This document shows positions 8,807 through 20,000 of a DNA stretch of 64,000 nt, one piece after another (within the stretch, counting starts at the first letter, position 1; the number at the start of each line of letters is the position of its first letter). The notes under the pieces were generated by a model that worked only from the letters and a program-made list of their open reading frames with translations, ran no database searches and was not told where the DNA came from. The stretch is from Candidatus Azobacteroides sp. (GTDB lineage: Bacteria > Bacteroidota > Bacteroidia > Bacteroidales > WRGA01). The stretch is taken from positions 29,901 through 93,900 of the forward strand of contig JAJQEC010000080.1 of the NCBI GenBank assembly GCA_021201815.1, written 5' to 3'. Made by a program: the position numbers and the translations under genes.

Positions 8807-9901
8807 TTATTCTTTTTCAAGTAGGTTGTAGATCTTTTTCTGAAGGTTGTCTCTCATCAGATTAATAGCTGCAATATTCCCTCTTTTATCAATTAGAATA
8901 CATACGGGTAGTGAATTTACAGGATACGCTTTTATTCCTTCTTTTTTATTATCTATTAGTTGGATTAAGTTAGAATCGAATTTTTTTGTATTTTCCGACC
9001 ATAACTTTTTGTCAGTATCTGTGGCAATAGCAATGAAAGTTATATTATCTGACTCTTCTTCATACTGAACTAATGTTTCAGAAATTATTTCTTTGGAAAT
9101 ATCAGACCACGGGGCCCAGAAAAAAAGTAATGTTATTTTTTTTCTATCAATATAAGTGGATAAATTGTTTTCTTTATTTGAGGAATCTTGTATTTTGATA
9201 TCTTTATAAAATGTACCATATAATTTTTTGAATTCTTCTATTTGATTAATAACATTTTGAATTTCTGGTAATGACTTAAAATCAGGGGAAGAGGAATTGA
9301 TAATTTTTTCCTGTTCCATTACATCAAAATATGCTAAGTGTTTTTTAAATAAGTATTCTCCCAGTGAATTCTGTATATTTTTTTTGATGAATGAAAAAAT
9401 ATACCTATTTGTATTTTGATTTATTTTGTTTATCTGTTGTTGTTTTATTATTTTTTGTTCTTCCGGAAACAATAATAAACTGTCTTGTATTTTTTGTTTT
9501 TCTATATAATAGTTTTCCAGAATAGAAAGAAATTGTTGTAAAGAATCGTTTAAAGAAGTTCCGGATATATGACTTTGAGAGTCATTTATCTTTATGTTTA
9601 TTATTCCTGTCTCCGGAACAAATAAAACTTCTCTGAAATCCGGAAAATAAAGAGATAAAATATCTAAAGAATCATTTTGTATTTTAAATTCAAAATTTTC
9701 ATTCAGTATAATGGTGGAATCTATTTTTTCCCAGTCTGATGAAAGGTTGTTTTCTTTCATCAGATAAATAACTTCTCCGTTCCATTCCGGAATTTCAATT
9801 ATCCCTTTTATTACTGAAGATTCATTATTTGTGTCAGATTGATTACAGCCTGAGAAATGAAGAAAAATAAAAAGAATAAATAATAAATATATTTTATTCA
9901 T
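8807..9901 (-). CDS. Lipoprotein with DUF4369-like and thioredoxin-fold domains; active-site cysteines absent
   Basis: 364 aa from ATG 9901, which opens a lipoprotein signal (MNKIYLLFILFIFLHFSGC, lipobox ending at Cys19); a longer frame runs upstream into icd but lacks a signal and is rejected. Residues about 25-110 resemble the DUF4369 barrel that precedes many Bacteroidetes thioredoxin-like proteins. From about residue 255 it has a TlpA/AhpC-like fold (ITLLFFWAPW), cis-Pro region SLPVCILIDKRG. The usual WCxxC is W265-S266-D267-I268-S269, so both redox cysteines are serines and thiol chemistry is not expected. It is 43 bp downstream of icd and likely cotranscribed. A chaperone or binding role is possible; function unknown. 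Confidence 0.82.
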   Translation of the reverse strand: MNKIYLLFILFIFLHFSGCNQSDTNNESSVIKGIIEIPEWNGEVIYLMKENNLSSDWEKIDSTIILNENFEFKIQNDSLDILSLYFPDFREVLFVPETGIINIKINDSQSHISGTSLNDSLQQFLSILENYYIEKQKIQDSLLLFPEEQKIIKQQQINKINQNTNRYIFSFIKKNIQNSLGEYLFKKHLAYFDVMEQEKIINSSSPDFKSLPEIQNVINQIEEFKKLYGTFYKDIKIQDSSNKENNLSTYIDRKKITLLFFWAPWSDISKEIISETLVQYEEESDNITFIAIATDTDKKLWSENTKKFDSNLIQLIDNKKEGIKAYPVNSLPVCILIDKRGNIAAINLMRDNLQKKIYNLLEKE

Positions 9902-9944
9902 TGATGGTAAGAATATATAATAAATTCCATAATAAAATCTATCA

Positions 9945-11129
9945 TCATAAATTATTAACCAATGCTTGGGTAAATTCTGTTGTGGAAAGAGAAATTCCAT
10001 TATCCATGAATCGGGCTAAATCTGTAGTGGCTTTTTTTTGTTGAAATGTTTTTTCGATTGCTTCTTCAATTTTTTTCGATGCTTCTTTCCATCCTAAATA
10101 TTCTAACATCATCGTTGCCGAAAGAAGAAGTGAACATGGGTTAGCCATATTCTTACCGGCGATATCAGGTGCTGTACCATGTGTTGCTTCAAAAATAGCA
10201 TGTCCTGTTAAATAATTAATATTTGCTCCGGGTGCAATACCAATTCCCCCCACCATAGCTGCTAATTGATCGGAAATATAATCTCCATTTAAATTTAAAG
10301 TAGCAATTACACTGTAATTTTCCGGTTTGAGAAGAGTATTTTGTAAAAATGCATCTGCAATGCAATCATCGAGTACGAGCTTTCCTTCTTCCAATTCTTT
10401 TTTATATTCCCTTTCAGCCAAAGCATACCCCCATTTTTTGAATCCTCCTTCTGTAAATTTCATTATGTTTCCTTTATGAACTAAAGTCACTTTTGGAAGT
10501 TTATTTTTTAATGCATATTCAATAGCAGAACGAATTAATCTTTCAGAACCTTCTTTGGAAACGGGTTTAATACCAAAAGAAGAAGTTTCAGGGAAACGGA
10601 CTTTTTTTGTGCCCATTTCCTTTGAAAGGAACTGATAAAATTTGACTGCTTCCGGAGTACCTTCCTCCCACTCTATTCCGGCATAAATATCTTCTGTATT
10701 TTCTCTGAAAATAATCATGTCAACTTTCTCCGGATACTTAACAGGGGATTCTACACCAGAGAACCATCTGACGGGCCTTACACAGGCATATAGATCCAAT
10801 TCCTGACGAAGAGTTACATTCAGAGAACGAATGCCCTCTCCTACAGGTGTTGTCAAGGGACCTTTTATGCCTACCAGATAATCTTTAAAAGCATTCATTG
10901 TTTCTTCCGGAAGCCAGGTACCGGTCTGATCATACGCTTTCTCTCCTGCTAATAATTCTTTCCATTGAATTTTTCTTTTACCGCAATAAAGCATTTCTAT
11001 AGTTTTATCAACTACAGTTTGAGTGGCTTGAAAAATTTCTTTACCAATGCCATCACCTTCGATATAAGGTATTACCGGATAATCAGGAACAATTAGTTTA
11101 TTATTTTTTATAGTTATTTTGTGATCCAT
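9945..11129 (-). CDS. icd: Isocitrate dehydrogenase, predicted NAD+-preferring
   Basis: 394 aa, homologous to the E. coli Icd type. The substrate loop [20 protein letters not shown] and the EGDGIGKE start are clear, and [15 protein letters not shown] follows. The enzyme oxidises isocitrate to 2-oxoglutarate in the TCA cycle. The residues that set coenzyme choice in E. coli (Lys344, Tyr345, Val351) align with Asp322, Ile323 and Ala329 here ([15 protein letters not shown]), the pattern of NAD+-dependent decarboxylating dehydrogenases, although Tyr391 is Thr and Arg395 is kept. Databases would probably call it NADP-dependent by homology; the residues argue for NAD+. It lies 50 bp after the aconitase gene in one operon. 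Confidence 0.93.
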   Translation of the reverse strand: MDHKITIKNNKLIVPDYPVIPYIEGDGIGKEIFQATQTVVDKTIEMLYCGKRKIQWKELLAGEKAYDQTGTWLPEETMNAFKDYLVGIKGPLTTPVGEGIRSLNVTLRQELDLYACVRPVRWFSGVESPVKYPEKVDMIIFRENTEDIYAGIEWEEGTPEAVKFYQFLSKEMGTKKVRFPETSSFGIKPVSKEGSERLIRSAIEYALKNKLPKVTLVHKGNIMKFTEGGFKKWGYALAEREYKKELEEGKLVLDDCIADAFLQNTLLKPENYSVIATLNLNGDYISDQLAAMVGGIGIAPGANINYLTGHAIFEATHGTAPDIAGKNMANPCSLLLSATMMLEYLGWKEASKKIEEAIEKTFQQKKATTDLARFMDNGISLSTTEFTQALVNNL

Positions 11130-11179
11130 ATTTTTATTATCTATTGAAAAAGATTTTTAATTTCATTCCTGACATCCAA

Positions 11180-13453
11180 TTAATTGCTTTGGTCTACTTT
11201 TTTTATATAATTTAAGGCGCTTCCTGCTTTAAACCATTCTATTTGTGTTTCATTATATGAATGAAGTACGTCAAAAGTTTCCCAAGTTCCGTCAGAATGT
11301 TGTAGGAGGGCTTTTAAAGGCTGATTCGGAGTAAAAGAAGAAAGTCCGAGAATGCTTATTTTATCATCTTCACGAATTTTATGGTAATCATTTTTGTCTG
11401 CAAAAGTAATTGCCAGCATTCCCTGTTTTTTTAAATTTGTTTCATGGATGCGGGCAAAGGACTTAACCAGTATAGCCTTAACATTCATGAAGCGGGGTTC
11501 CATGGCAGCATGTTCACGGGACGAACCTTCTCCATAGTTTTCTTCTGCTACTACAATGGAACCAATTCCCTGAGTTTTGTAATATTTTGCTAATTCTGAA
11601 ACTTTTTGGTATATTCTTTCTTGAGGATTTAATATGGTATCTGTTTTATTATTAAAAGCATTTACTGCTCCCATAAGCATATTCCCGGAAATGTTTTCCA
11701 AATGTCCCCGGAATTTTAACCAGGGACCTGCCATGGAAATATGATCTGTTGTACATTTACCTTTTGCTTTTATTAATAATGAAAGCTCCATCTTATCTTC
11801 TTTATCCCAGGCAGGAAAAGGAGTTAACAATTGAAGCCGCTCTGAATCAGAATTGATTTTTACCTGAATATTTTCCGGATATTTATCGGGAGCAATATAT
11901 CCATTTTCTTTTGTTTCATATCCCAGAGGTGGGATTTCATAGCCTTTAGGCTCTTTTATTTTTATATTTTCCCCTTTTTGATTAATTAAAGTATCTACTA
12001 ACGGATTAAAACAGAGATCCCCTGCTATTGTTAAGGCCATTACAATCTCCGGAGATGCAACAAACCCATGAGTATTAGGATTTCCGTCATTGCGTTTGGC
12101 AAAATTCCGGTTAAAAGAGGTAATAATGGAATTACGACGGTCCGGGTTATCTGTATTTCGTATCCATTGGCCGATACATGGCCCGCAAGCATTTGCCATA
12201 ATGGTTCCACCAATATCTTCAAAATCTTTCAATATACCATCTCTCTCTGCTGTGTAACGAACTTTTTCTGACCCAGGATTGATAATAAGTTCTGCTTTTG
12301 CTTTTAGATTATCATTTTTTGCCTGGTGTGCAATGGATGCAGCCCGACTTAAGTCTTCATAGGAAGAATTTGTGCAGGACCCTATGAGTCCGACTTCCAT
12401 TTTACTCGGATAATTTTTTTCCTGAACTATTTTTCCGAATTCTGAAATCGGATAAGCGGCATCAGGAGTGAAGGGACCGTTAATGTATGGTTCAAGCTTA
12501 TTCAAATCAATTTCGATGATTTTATCATAATATTTTTCAGGATTTTCAAGAACTTCCGGATCTGCTACCAGACATGCTTTGTTTTCAGAAGCAAGTTCTG
12601 CAATTTCTAACCGGTCTGTAGCTGACAGATAATCAAACATTTTGTTATCAAAAGGAAAAACAGATGTCGTGGCACCTACTTCTGCTCCCATGTTACAGAT
12701 AGTTGCTTTTCCTGTTGCAGAAATAGTATCGGTTCCTTCTCCGAAATATTCTATAATAGAATTTGTACCTCCTTTGACCGTAAGAATTCCTGCCAGTTTT
12801 AGAATAACATCTTTAGGAGAAGCCCAGCCATTCATTCTTCCGGTAAGCTTTACTCCTATGATATGAGGCATTTTTAGTTCCCAGGGTAAACCGGCCATCA
12901 CATCCATGGCATCGGCTCCGCCTACTCCAATTGCAAGCATTCCCAGCCCTCCGGCGTTGGGAGTATGAGAATCCGTACCAATCATCATTCCTCCGGGAAA
13001 AGCATAGTTTTCCAGTAATACCTGGTGGATAATTCCGGCACCTGGTTTCCAAAAACCAATACCATATTTACTGGAAACAGACTGAAGAAAGTCATATACT
13101 TCTTTATTTGTTATTTCAGCCTCTTTTAAATCTTCACGAGCATTCTTTCGTGCAAGAATTAAATGGTCACAGTGAACAGTCGAGGGAACCGCAGTTCTTT
13201 TTTTCCCTGCTGTCATAAACTGTAAAAGAGCCATTTGAGCAGTTGCATCCTGCATAGCTACCCGGTCCGGAGAAAAGTTAACATAATCTTTTCCTCTACT
13301 ATAAGATTTTAACAGGCTATCTTTAGAAAGATGTGTGTATAGAATTTTTTCTGTAAGTGTTAAAGGTCGTTGCAGTACTTCTTTTATTTTATTATGTTTC
13401 TGAGAATAAGTTTTATATACTTCTCTGATCATTTCAATATCAAAAATCTTCAT
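11180..13453 (-). CDS. Aconitate hydratase (mitochondrial-type)
   Basis: 757 aa, the length of the mitochondrial-type bacterial aconitases. The three [4Fe-4S] ligands are Cys360 ([10 protein letters not shown]), Cys423 and Cys426 ([11 protein letters not shown]). The swivelling C-terminal domain holds [16 protein letters not shown] and the substrate-binding [14 protein letters not shown]. It converts citrate to isocitrate and is the first gene of an acn-icd-lipoprotein operon. A citrate synthase gene, often part of this cluster in Bacteroidetes, is absent here. A promoter with a TACCTTTG -7 box lies about 47 bp upstream, and a 10-bp inverted repeat stands just behind it. Confidence 0.95.
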   Translation of the reverse strand: MKIFDIEMIREVYKTYSQKHNKIKEVLQRPLTLTEKILYTHLSKDSLLKSYSRGKDYVNFSPDRVAMQDATAQMALLQFMTAGKKRTAVPSTVHCDHLILARKNAREDLKEAEITNKEVYDFLQSVSSKYGIGFWKPGAGIIHQVLLENYAFPGGMMIGTDSHTPNAGGLGMLAIGVGGADAMDVMAGLPWELKMPHIIGVKLTGRMNGWASPKDVILKLAGILTVKGGTNSIIEYFGEGTDTISATGKATICNMGAEVGATTSVFPFDNKMFDYLSATDRLEIAELASENKACLVADPEVLENPEKYYDKIIEIDLNKLEPYINGPFTPDAAYPISEFGKIVQEKNYPSKMEVGLIGSCTNSSYEDLSRAASIAHQAKNDNLKAKAELIINPGSEKVRYTAERDGILKDFEDIGGTIMANACGPCIGQWIRNTDNPDRRNSIITSFNRNFAKRNDGNPNTHGFVASPEIVMALTIAGDLCFNPLVDTLINQKGENIKIKEPKGYEIPPLGYETKENGYIAPDKYPENIQVKINSDSERLQLLTPFPAWDKEDKMELSLLIKAKGKCTTDHISMAGPWLKFRGHLENISGNMLMGAVNAFNNKTDTILNPQERIYQKVSELAKYYKTQGIGSIVVAEENYGEGSSREHAAMEPRFMNVKAILVKSFARIHETNLKKQGMLAITFADKNDYHKIREDDKISILGLSSFTPNQPLKALLQHSDGTWETFDVLHSYNETQIEWFKAGSALNYIKKVDQSN

Positions 13454-13499
13454 ATATTTTATTTAAATTATCCGGATAAAGTCAAATCTTTTCCTTAAA

Positions 13500-13531
13500 C
13501 AAAGGTAGAAGTTTTTGAGAAGAAATGCAAT
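13500..13531 (-). promoter_or_regulatory. Promoter of the acn-icd operon (ATTG-N20-TACCTTTG)
   Basis: On the minus strand TACCTTTG (13507-13500) matches TAnnTTTG and ATTG (13531-13528) stands 20 bp upstream, one base off TTTG. The predicted transcription start near 13496 leaves a leader of about 43 nt before the aconitase ATG at 13453. Confidence 0.6.
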
Positions 13532-13544
13532 CATTTTTTCTTAC

Positions 13545-13570
13545 TTGATAAATATACTACTATTTATCAA
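13545..13570. repeat. 10-bp perfect inverted repeat upstream of the acn promoter
   Basis: TTGATAAATA (13545-13554) and TATTTATCAA (13561-13570) are exact reverse complements around a 6-base spacer. No T-run follows on either strand, so a regulator site for the acn promoter, whose upstream box ends 14 bp away, is at least as likely as a terminator for the CotH gene. Confidence 0.45.
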
Positions 13571-13630
13571 ATCCCAAAAAATTAAAGTTTACATACCAAT
13601 TTTCTTATGAATAAAAATTATTAATAGAAT

Positions 13631-15961
13631 TTATTTTTTTATGATTTTAAAAGTTTCATCTTCAATCATTACAAAAAATATACCTTTTGAACAAGTGGAT
13701 ACTGGAACATATTCTACATCAGTAGTGCAAAAATGATTAAGTACGGTTTTACCGGTAAAATCAAAAATTCTGATATTTTTATATTCTGCATTTTCGATTA
13801 TAAAATAATCTTTTACTGTAGTAGGATAAATTTTAAAATTGTTTTTCTTTTCGCTAAATTCACTATCATTACTATTAGGAGCATTGAAAGTGGGTGCCTG
13901 AATTACCCATTTTTCACTTCCATCAGGTATGCGGGAATAACTCATATTCTTTTCTAAGGCAGGAAAAGTTACTTTATCGATTTCCTCTATTTTATTTTCT
14001 TCATTTTTCCGGGAAAGAATAAGCGTTTCTCCGGCTTTACTGAGAGAAAAATTAAGATGTAATGGCCCTTTATAAGGTTGTTTATCTGCCCATAATATAA
14101 TTCTTCCTTTGGCTGGAATAACCGTTTTTTCCGGATAATTGTCCGGAAATTGATACAGTGTCGGTCTTGAAGGAGTATCGCTAATATACCAGCCTGCTAT
14201 ATCTACATCAAATAGTTCATCATTATATAATTCTATATAATCATTTGTATCCCCATATTCATCCTTAAACATATTATTTCTCGAAACAACCTCATTAATG
14301 TATATATCAGGTTTATCCATGGGAATAGCCGGTTGGTCTTCTTTATAAATAGCATTTAATGAAATATGGGTAGAAAGATTTATTTGAAGTTCAGCATCAG
14401 TAATAATTTCTTTTTTATTATCTGCAGCGAAAGAGAATTCCCAATGTTTAAAAGTATAACCTCTTACAGGAGCTGCTTTTAGAATAACTTTTTCATTATT
14501 AAAGTATTTAATAGAAATATCATTATGTAGGATGTTTTCAGAAAAGAAGAAGAGGGAGGGATTTTTAATATTGGATTTTAAAGAAATATTTTTAATAGAT
14601 GCGGAATTAAAAAAATAGTCAGAAATAAATGTCAGCATTTTATTAGGACGTTTTTGAGAGAATTCTTTCATGAGTGCCAGATCATAGTTCCATTCTCTTT
14701 CACTTCCACATTTATTTTTATGAAAAATAATTTCTTGAGATATTTTAGAAGAGATACTATCCATGATATGTCCTACTCTTTTTATTTCAAAAGTTGAAGA
14801 TAAGTGAATACAGAATTGATGAATAAATCTTTCCTTAAACTCATTATTTAATATTAATCTTCTAAAAATAAGAATGCTCCATTCTTCCGCCTCTTCTAAT
14901 ACATAACGCAATGTATTATGTTGGCCGACCCCATTATCGAAAAGATTATAACCATAATCTGTATCATATAATAACCAACGCCATTTTCCATTTTGTTTTT
15001 TCTTCCAAACTTTAAAATTATTATGCGGCCAGTCTCTGTTTTCATAATATATCTCTGCTATCATGTAATGGATATAACTGTCAATATCTATTTTTTCTTT
15101 AACTTGTTGATATATTTCATGATTTGTAATATCATTATTTTTAACGAAGTTTGTTAATTCAATAAATTCTGGATGGGTAATTATTTCTTCTGTCTTTAAA
15201 AGATAAAATTCTTCTTCATCTAACCCGTAATTTGTATATAAATAATCTTTATTAGTTCTTTCTCTTAAATTCTGAATTCCATAATATTCTCCGTTTATAA
15301 AGCATATAGCTGGTTTGTATGCCTGATAATCAATATTCATTTGATCTATAATCAATGATTGCATAAATCCATCACGCATCATGGAATAATAAAAATCATT
15401 ACCTGAATTTCGAAATAAGATATCTTTATATTTTTTATTTGGTTTCACTTCTGAAAAAATATCATATCGAAGCCGATTGTCACCGAATTTTTTTCTGGGA
15501 GATATTTTTAATGATTTCAGAGGGTTCTTACGAGAGCACCCGCCGGAAATAGAGATATCTAATTCTTGATTCAGACAACTTATTCCTTCGGTATCAAAAA
15601 GTTCAAAATTTACAGGACGATTCCATGATTGGTTCCAGTTTACAGGCTCTGTTTCACAATTGCCCTCTATCCCATTAATCCCTTTAGTATATATTCCAAT
15701 CATATCATCAAATAGATTTTTTTCATCTGTGATGATAGAAACAACTGGTAAATCAAATTCCCGTTCATTTATAAAATAAGTGGCAGAAGTAATCTCACTG
15801 GGTAATTTATTTTCAGAAAAAGCTATTGCTCTTACACAAGTTGTTTCGGTGAGAAGGATTCCATCTTTATTGGTATATTTTTTAGAATTCGGAGTTGGTT
15901 CACTTCCGTCCAACGTATAATGGATTGCGTCTGAAGAAAAAATGGAAATAATTTTAAGTAT
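13631..15961 (-). pseudogene. CotH-kinase / lamin-tail / T9SS-sorted protein, C-terminal part after an in-frame TAA
   Basis: The frame is open from 15961 down to the stop at 13631 and is the direct continuation of 15962-16426 past a TAA. It starts in the middle of a chitobiase-like domain (HYTLDGSEPTP; the only start codon there is a TTG inside a beta-strand, so it is not a true start). Then come a CotH kinase domain (DLPVVSIITDEKN, MRDGFMQSLI, LLYDTDYGYN), a lamin-tail domain (INEVVSRNNMFKDEYGDTND), and a type A T9SS sorting domain at the end (IYPTTVKDYFIIENA, ...GIFFVMIEDE). CotH-type kinases phosphorylate secreted proteins in spore formers; the role of the Bacteroidetes versions is unknown. 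All catalytic-region motifs look intact, so the break is recent or bypassed. Confidence 0.85.
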
Positions 15962-16539
15962 TTAATTGCCGGTATAGAAACCACCCGGTAATTCAAAAAT
16001 AGGTTTTTCACAACTTTCTTTTGCGAACCTTTTATTATTATTACTTTTTCCGGGACTATATTCTGAAAAGAAAACCCACTCGTTTCCTCCGTCTGTTTTT
16101 CTTCCATATGAAACATTTCGGAATTGAGCAGGATAAGTTATCTGATCAATAATTTCTTTTTTATTGTTCATCAAGTATAGACTACCTCCTTCCGGGGACA
16201 GTTTAAAATTTGCATGGCCGGTGATTTCATCTCTTTCAAACCAAAGGATGCCATACCCGAAGGGAGCTATCTGCTGAGAGAAGGGTTTCCATTTTGTAGG
16301 TTCTTCCGGATTATCCGTGAAATAAAAATCTTCTATGTCATAAATATCAGAAGATGAATTATAAACTTCTACCCACATACTATAATTAAAAGAATCATCC
16401 ATTACTGCCGAAACATTCTTCGGCATAATTTCATTTATTCTTAATTGACTTAATAGTGAGGGAAAAATAAAGCCATAAAAAAATAAGGATACAAAAAAAT
16501 CTTCTCACAACAAAAACCGGATACATGATACTTCAACAT
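15962..16539 (-). pseudogene. N-terminal part of the broken CotH protein: signal peptide (frameshifted) and lamin-tail domain
   Basis: Residues MPKNVSAVMDDSFNYSMWVE onward (from 16426) form a lamin-tail domain ending KPIFELPGGFYTGN, then TAA; the next codons continue the same domain in the same frame. Upstream of 16426 the frame reads a signal peptide (FFVSLFFYGFIFPSLLSQ) followed by RINEIMPKN, so the ATG at 16426 is internal. That frame meets TGA at 16507 before any start. An ATG at 16539 (MLKYHVSGFCCEKIF) reads into the same signal peptide if one base is added in the run of seven A at 16493-16499. So the gene carries two lesions: a probable homopolymer frameshift and the nonsense codon. Confidence 0.75.
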
Positions 16540-17052
16540 TGAGTAAACTTGCTAATCAATGGAATTGCAAATATATAATATACTTTGAGAACAATAATAT
16601 AATTAACCATTTTTTGATTAATAATTTTTTTCTCCATTTCGTTTTATGGTATTCTATTACTGTATAAATTCGGGTACTGTATTATTTCACTACGCATCTT
16701 TAATTTTAGCAGATAGAAGATTTGCTCTGCCAATAAATCTTGTACGTACAAAAAGAAATTAGTTGCATAATATTTACCTTTTGTTTATTTTTTTATTATC
16801 TATAGCTTTAATTAAATTTAAATTTGTTTTCATTTTAAATTTATTTTTCCTTAATGGATTTGTCAGTTATCTTCTCTATTATTTTTATTTTTTACATAAT
16901 TACTTATAGTTATTTATAAAAGCTTTGATTTTAAGACTTTTATTTTCTATTATCCTCCTTATTCTGTTAAATAAGCAAAACAAAAAAACAATAAAATAAA
17001 TTGGATGTTTTATCTATGTATTTAAGTAAATATTAAAAATTATACTTATATT
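16540..17052. other. AT-rich intergenic region between the CotH pseudogene and the first T9SS module
   Basis: About 510 bp of very AT-rich sequence with no credible gene. One TAAATTTG (16819-16826) fits the -7 consensus on the plus strand but lies 227 bp before the next ATG and has no partner box, so the promoter of the T9SS gene is not resolved. Confidence 0.5.
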
Positions 17053-20000
17053 ATGAGGAAAAATATTAAATATAAATTGTTTATTATATTTATTTTTCAT
17101 TTATTGATCTTTCATAATTTTGCACAGACCTTCGGACCTGAATTAATAACAGGAGGTGATTTCGGTACAACAGAAACAGCAGGAAAGAATGGAGATAATG
17201 GAGAAGGATCAGATATTTATCCGGAGGTAACAGATCCGAATATTCCTCTTTATTATCAACCTGTGACCAGAGCTTATCATAATGGAAATCTTGTTTATAT
17301 TGAAATAAACCCCGGATTAACTATTGGAAAACCCCTGGTGAATAATAGTGGATATACTTGGGGATTAAATGAAGTATGGGATTCGGATGCTTATTTTTTT
17401 CCTGATACCAACGGAAATATTAATTATTCCACTGTGGTTCCTCATGCTCCTAATAATGGATTTTACATTGTAGGGACAACAACAAACGGAATGTATAATC
17501 TCCCTTCTTTAAATTCGCCGGCTTGGTATGAAATATACGACAGGTATGAAACAAACTTTACTAATCCTACAAACTACTTTCTTATTACAAATGCAGACTG
17601 GGATGACACAAAGCTTTTCTTTCAGGGAAGAGTTGCTGTGACTCCCGGTCAGGCTTATCGTATGAGTGCAGATATAAGCCGGTTGAATAATACAGGTGGT
17701 GCACCGAATATAGACTTTATTATTAGTACTGATGGAAGTAACCTGTCTTACGAAACACCTGTATATACGACGGGTAGTATTCCGGACCAGGGTGGTGAAT
17801 GGATAACACATTACTTTGATTATATTGCCCCTTGTAATGCCGACAGTATATATGTAGCCTTCCGGAACGCACATTATGGAGGTACCGGAAATGATGTTGC
17901 GCTTGATAATCTAAGCATGCGGGCTATTTATCCGCAGATTGTGGCAGATACTTCGGATGGATGTGCAGTAACATTATACTTAGACGGTTCCATGGAGGAT
18001 ATATTAGATCCTTTTCTGTATAGGTTATCTTGGGAGTTAAGTTCAGATGGTGGCACATCTTATACGTCTGTGTCCACATTGCAGCAATATACAACCAATA
18101 CACCAGGTATTTACCGGTTGGTTGTTTATACGGATGCAACGGAAAATTGCCCGATTTATTCTAATACGATAATTTTGGAAGATAGTGGGAATAATTGTGT
18201 TTTTATTAATTCACCGGAAGCTATTGATGATACGTATCAGTTAAATATCGGACAAAGTCTTACTGCAAATATTCTTACAAATGATATTCCCAGTGATGGG
18301 ATAAGTAATCCTGAAGATGTATTAAAAGTAACACACTTTACGATAAATGATACCATTTATCCGGCAGGTTCTACGGTAATTATATATAATATTTCCGGTT
18401 TTCGGGCTGGAGTACTTGAATTAGAACAGGATGGTACACTTATCTTTGAAGGTGCTTCCGACTATTTTGGAGCTATACCTCCTATCGGATATACCATTGT
18501 AGAAGAAGGGGGAGGACAAGATAGTGCATACGTATATATAAATGTAATAACTTATGAGGTAAGTATAAATGTTTCTTGCGTTTGTTGTCCTATAACCATT
18601 AAACTTTTAGTTCCGGATAATACAATTACCGATTATTCTTTATACCGTTATGACACAGATGAATTAGTTGTAAATGGAGAAATTGTCGGAGATTCTTTAT
18701 ATTTTGTTTTTAATGAAACTAATGCAGGAATATTTTATTATACCATTCATCAGGAAACAGAAGAGCTGATTTCTGTTTTTGCTATTGTTGGTCCGGACCG
18801 GGCAATCTGGGCTCCTAACACAGTATTAAATTCCCGGAGTTGGTTGGATTATAACAACTGGTATACTCCACAAGGATATGGCTCTCCGAAATGGTGCACG
18901 GATGTTGTTATCCCGGAAAATTCTCCTTATTATCCTGAGCTACAGTATCAGGGTTTTGAACAATGCAAAGATATATTGTTCGAACATGGAGCAGCGATAA
19001 ACCAGATACACCGGTTACTTTATCGCCGGGCATTTGTCCGGTATACACCTGTCCGGGAAAAATGGACCATGCTTTCTGCACCGTTGAAATATATTTATTC
19101 CGCGGACTTTTCTGCCGATCCTACATGGGGGGCTACAGCCGGAATTGATCCGAAAGTATATATGCGCTATTTTAATATCGCTTATGAAAATAATAATATG
19201 CCGAATCCGGACGGAACGACTGGTAGTTCTACCGGAAGTTTTTCCATGGCCTTTTCAGATATGAAAGAACGGCTAACCTTAGGACTTGGCTTTGCTTTGA
19301 ACGTAGGAACCGGAAGTAATTCGGTTTTTCAAGGAACGTTTAACTTTCCACGGTTAAATGCCGATAGTACAGAGGTGGAATATAAATATCATTATACAGA
19401 TGATGGGAGCTGGATAGAAGCTGGAGAGCCAGGAGTTCCTTCTTCCAAATATCCTTTTTATTTTACAGATCCGGGAGAACCGGGAAGAGGAAATGATGTT
19501 CCCCGAACAGATGAAGAATGGAGGGCGGATCATTCTAATCCGGTAGGAGAAGATAGCCGTTACCGGTTTATTTATGAAACTTCTTCCTCTGTAAATCCAT
19601 TTACTATAACACTTCCAGAACCAGGAACAACAAATATTGTTGGAAATCCTTTTATGTCACATATTGATTTTGATGAACTATATGCTTCCAATAGTACTGC
19701 CATATATAACTATTATCGTATCTGGGATGGAAGTGGTTTTTATTCTTATATCACGACTGGCGGGATGGACAATGAGACAACATGGTCCGGATTACCAGAA
19801 GATGGTTTAAGTAATATTTATCAGGGAAGTCGTTACATAGCACCTATGCAGGCATTTTTTGTAGAGATGCAGCCCGGGCAAAATCAGTTAACATTCATCC
19901 CTGATAACATTGCCATTACTCCTATGGATACCACAGGAACAAAGCTTAAGAATATAGATAATCCGGAAAATATCCTTAAACTGAACTTGCAGATGGGAGA

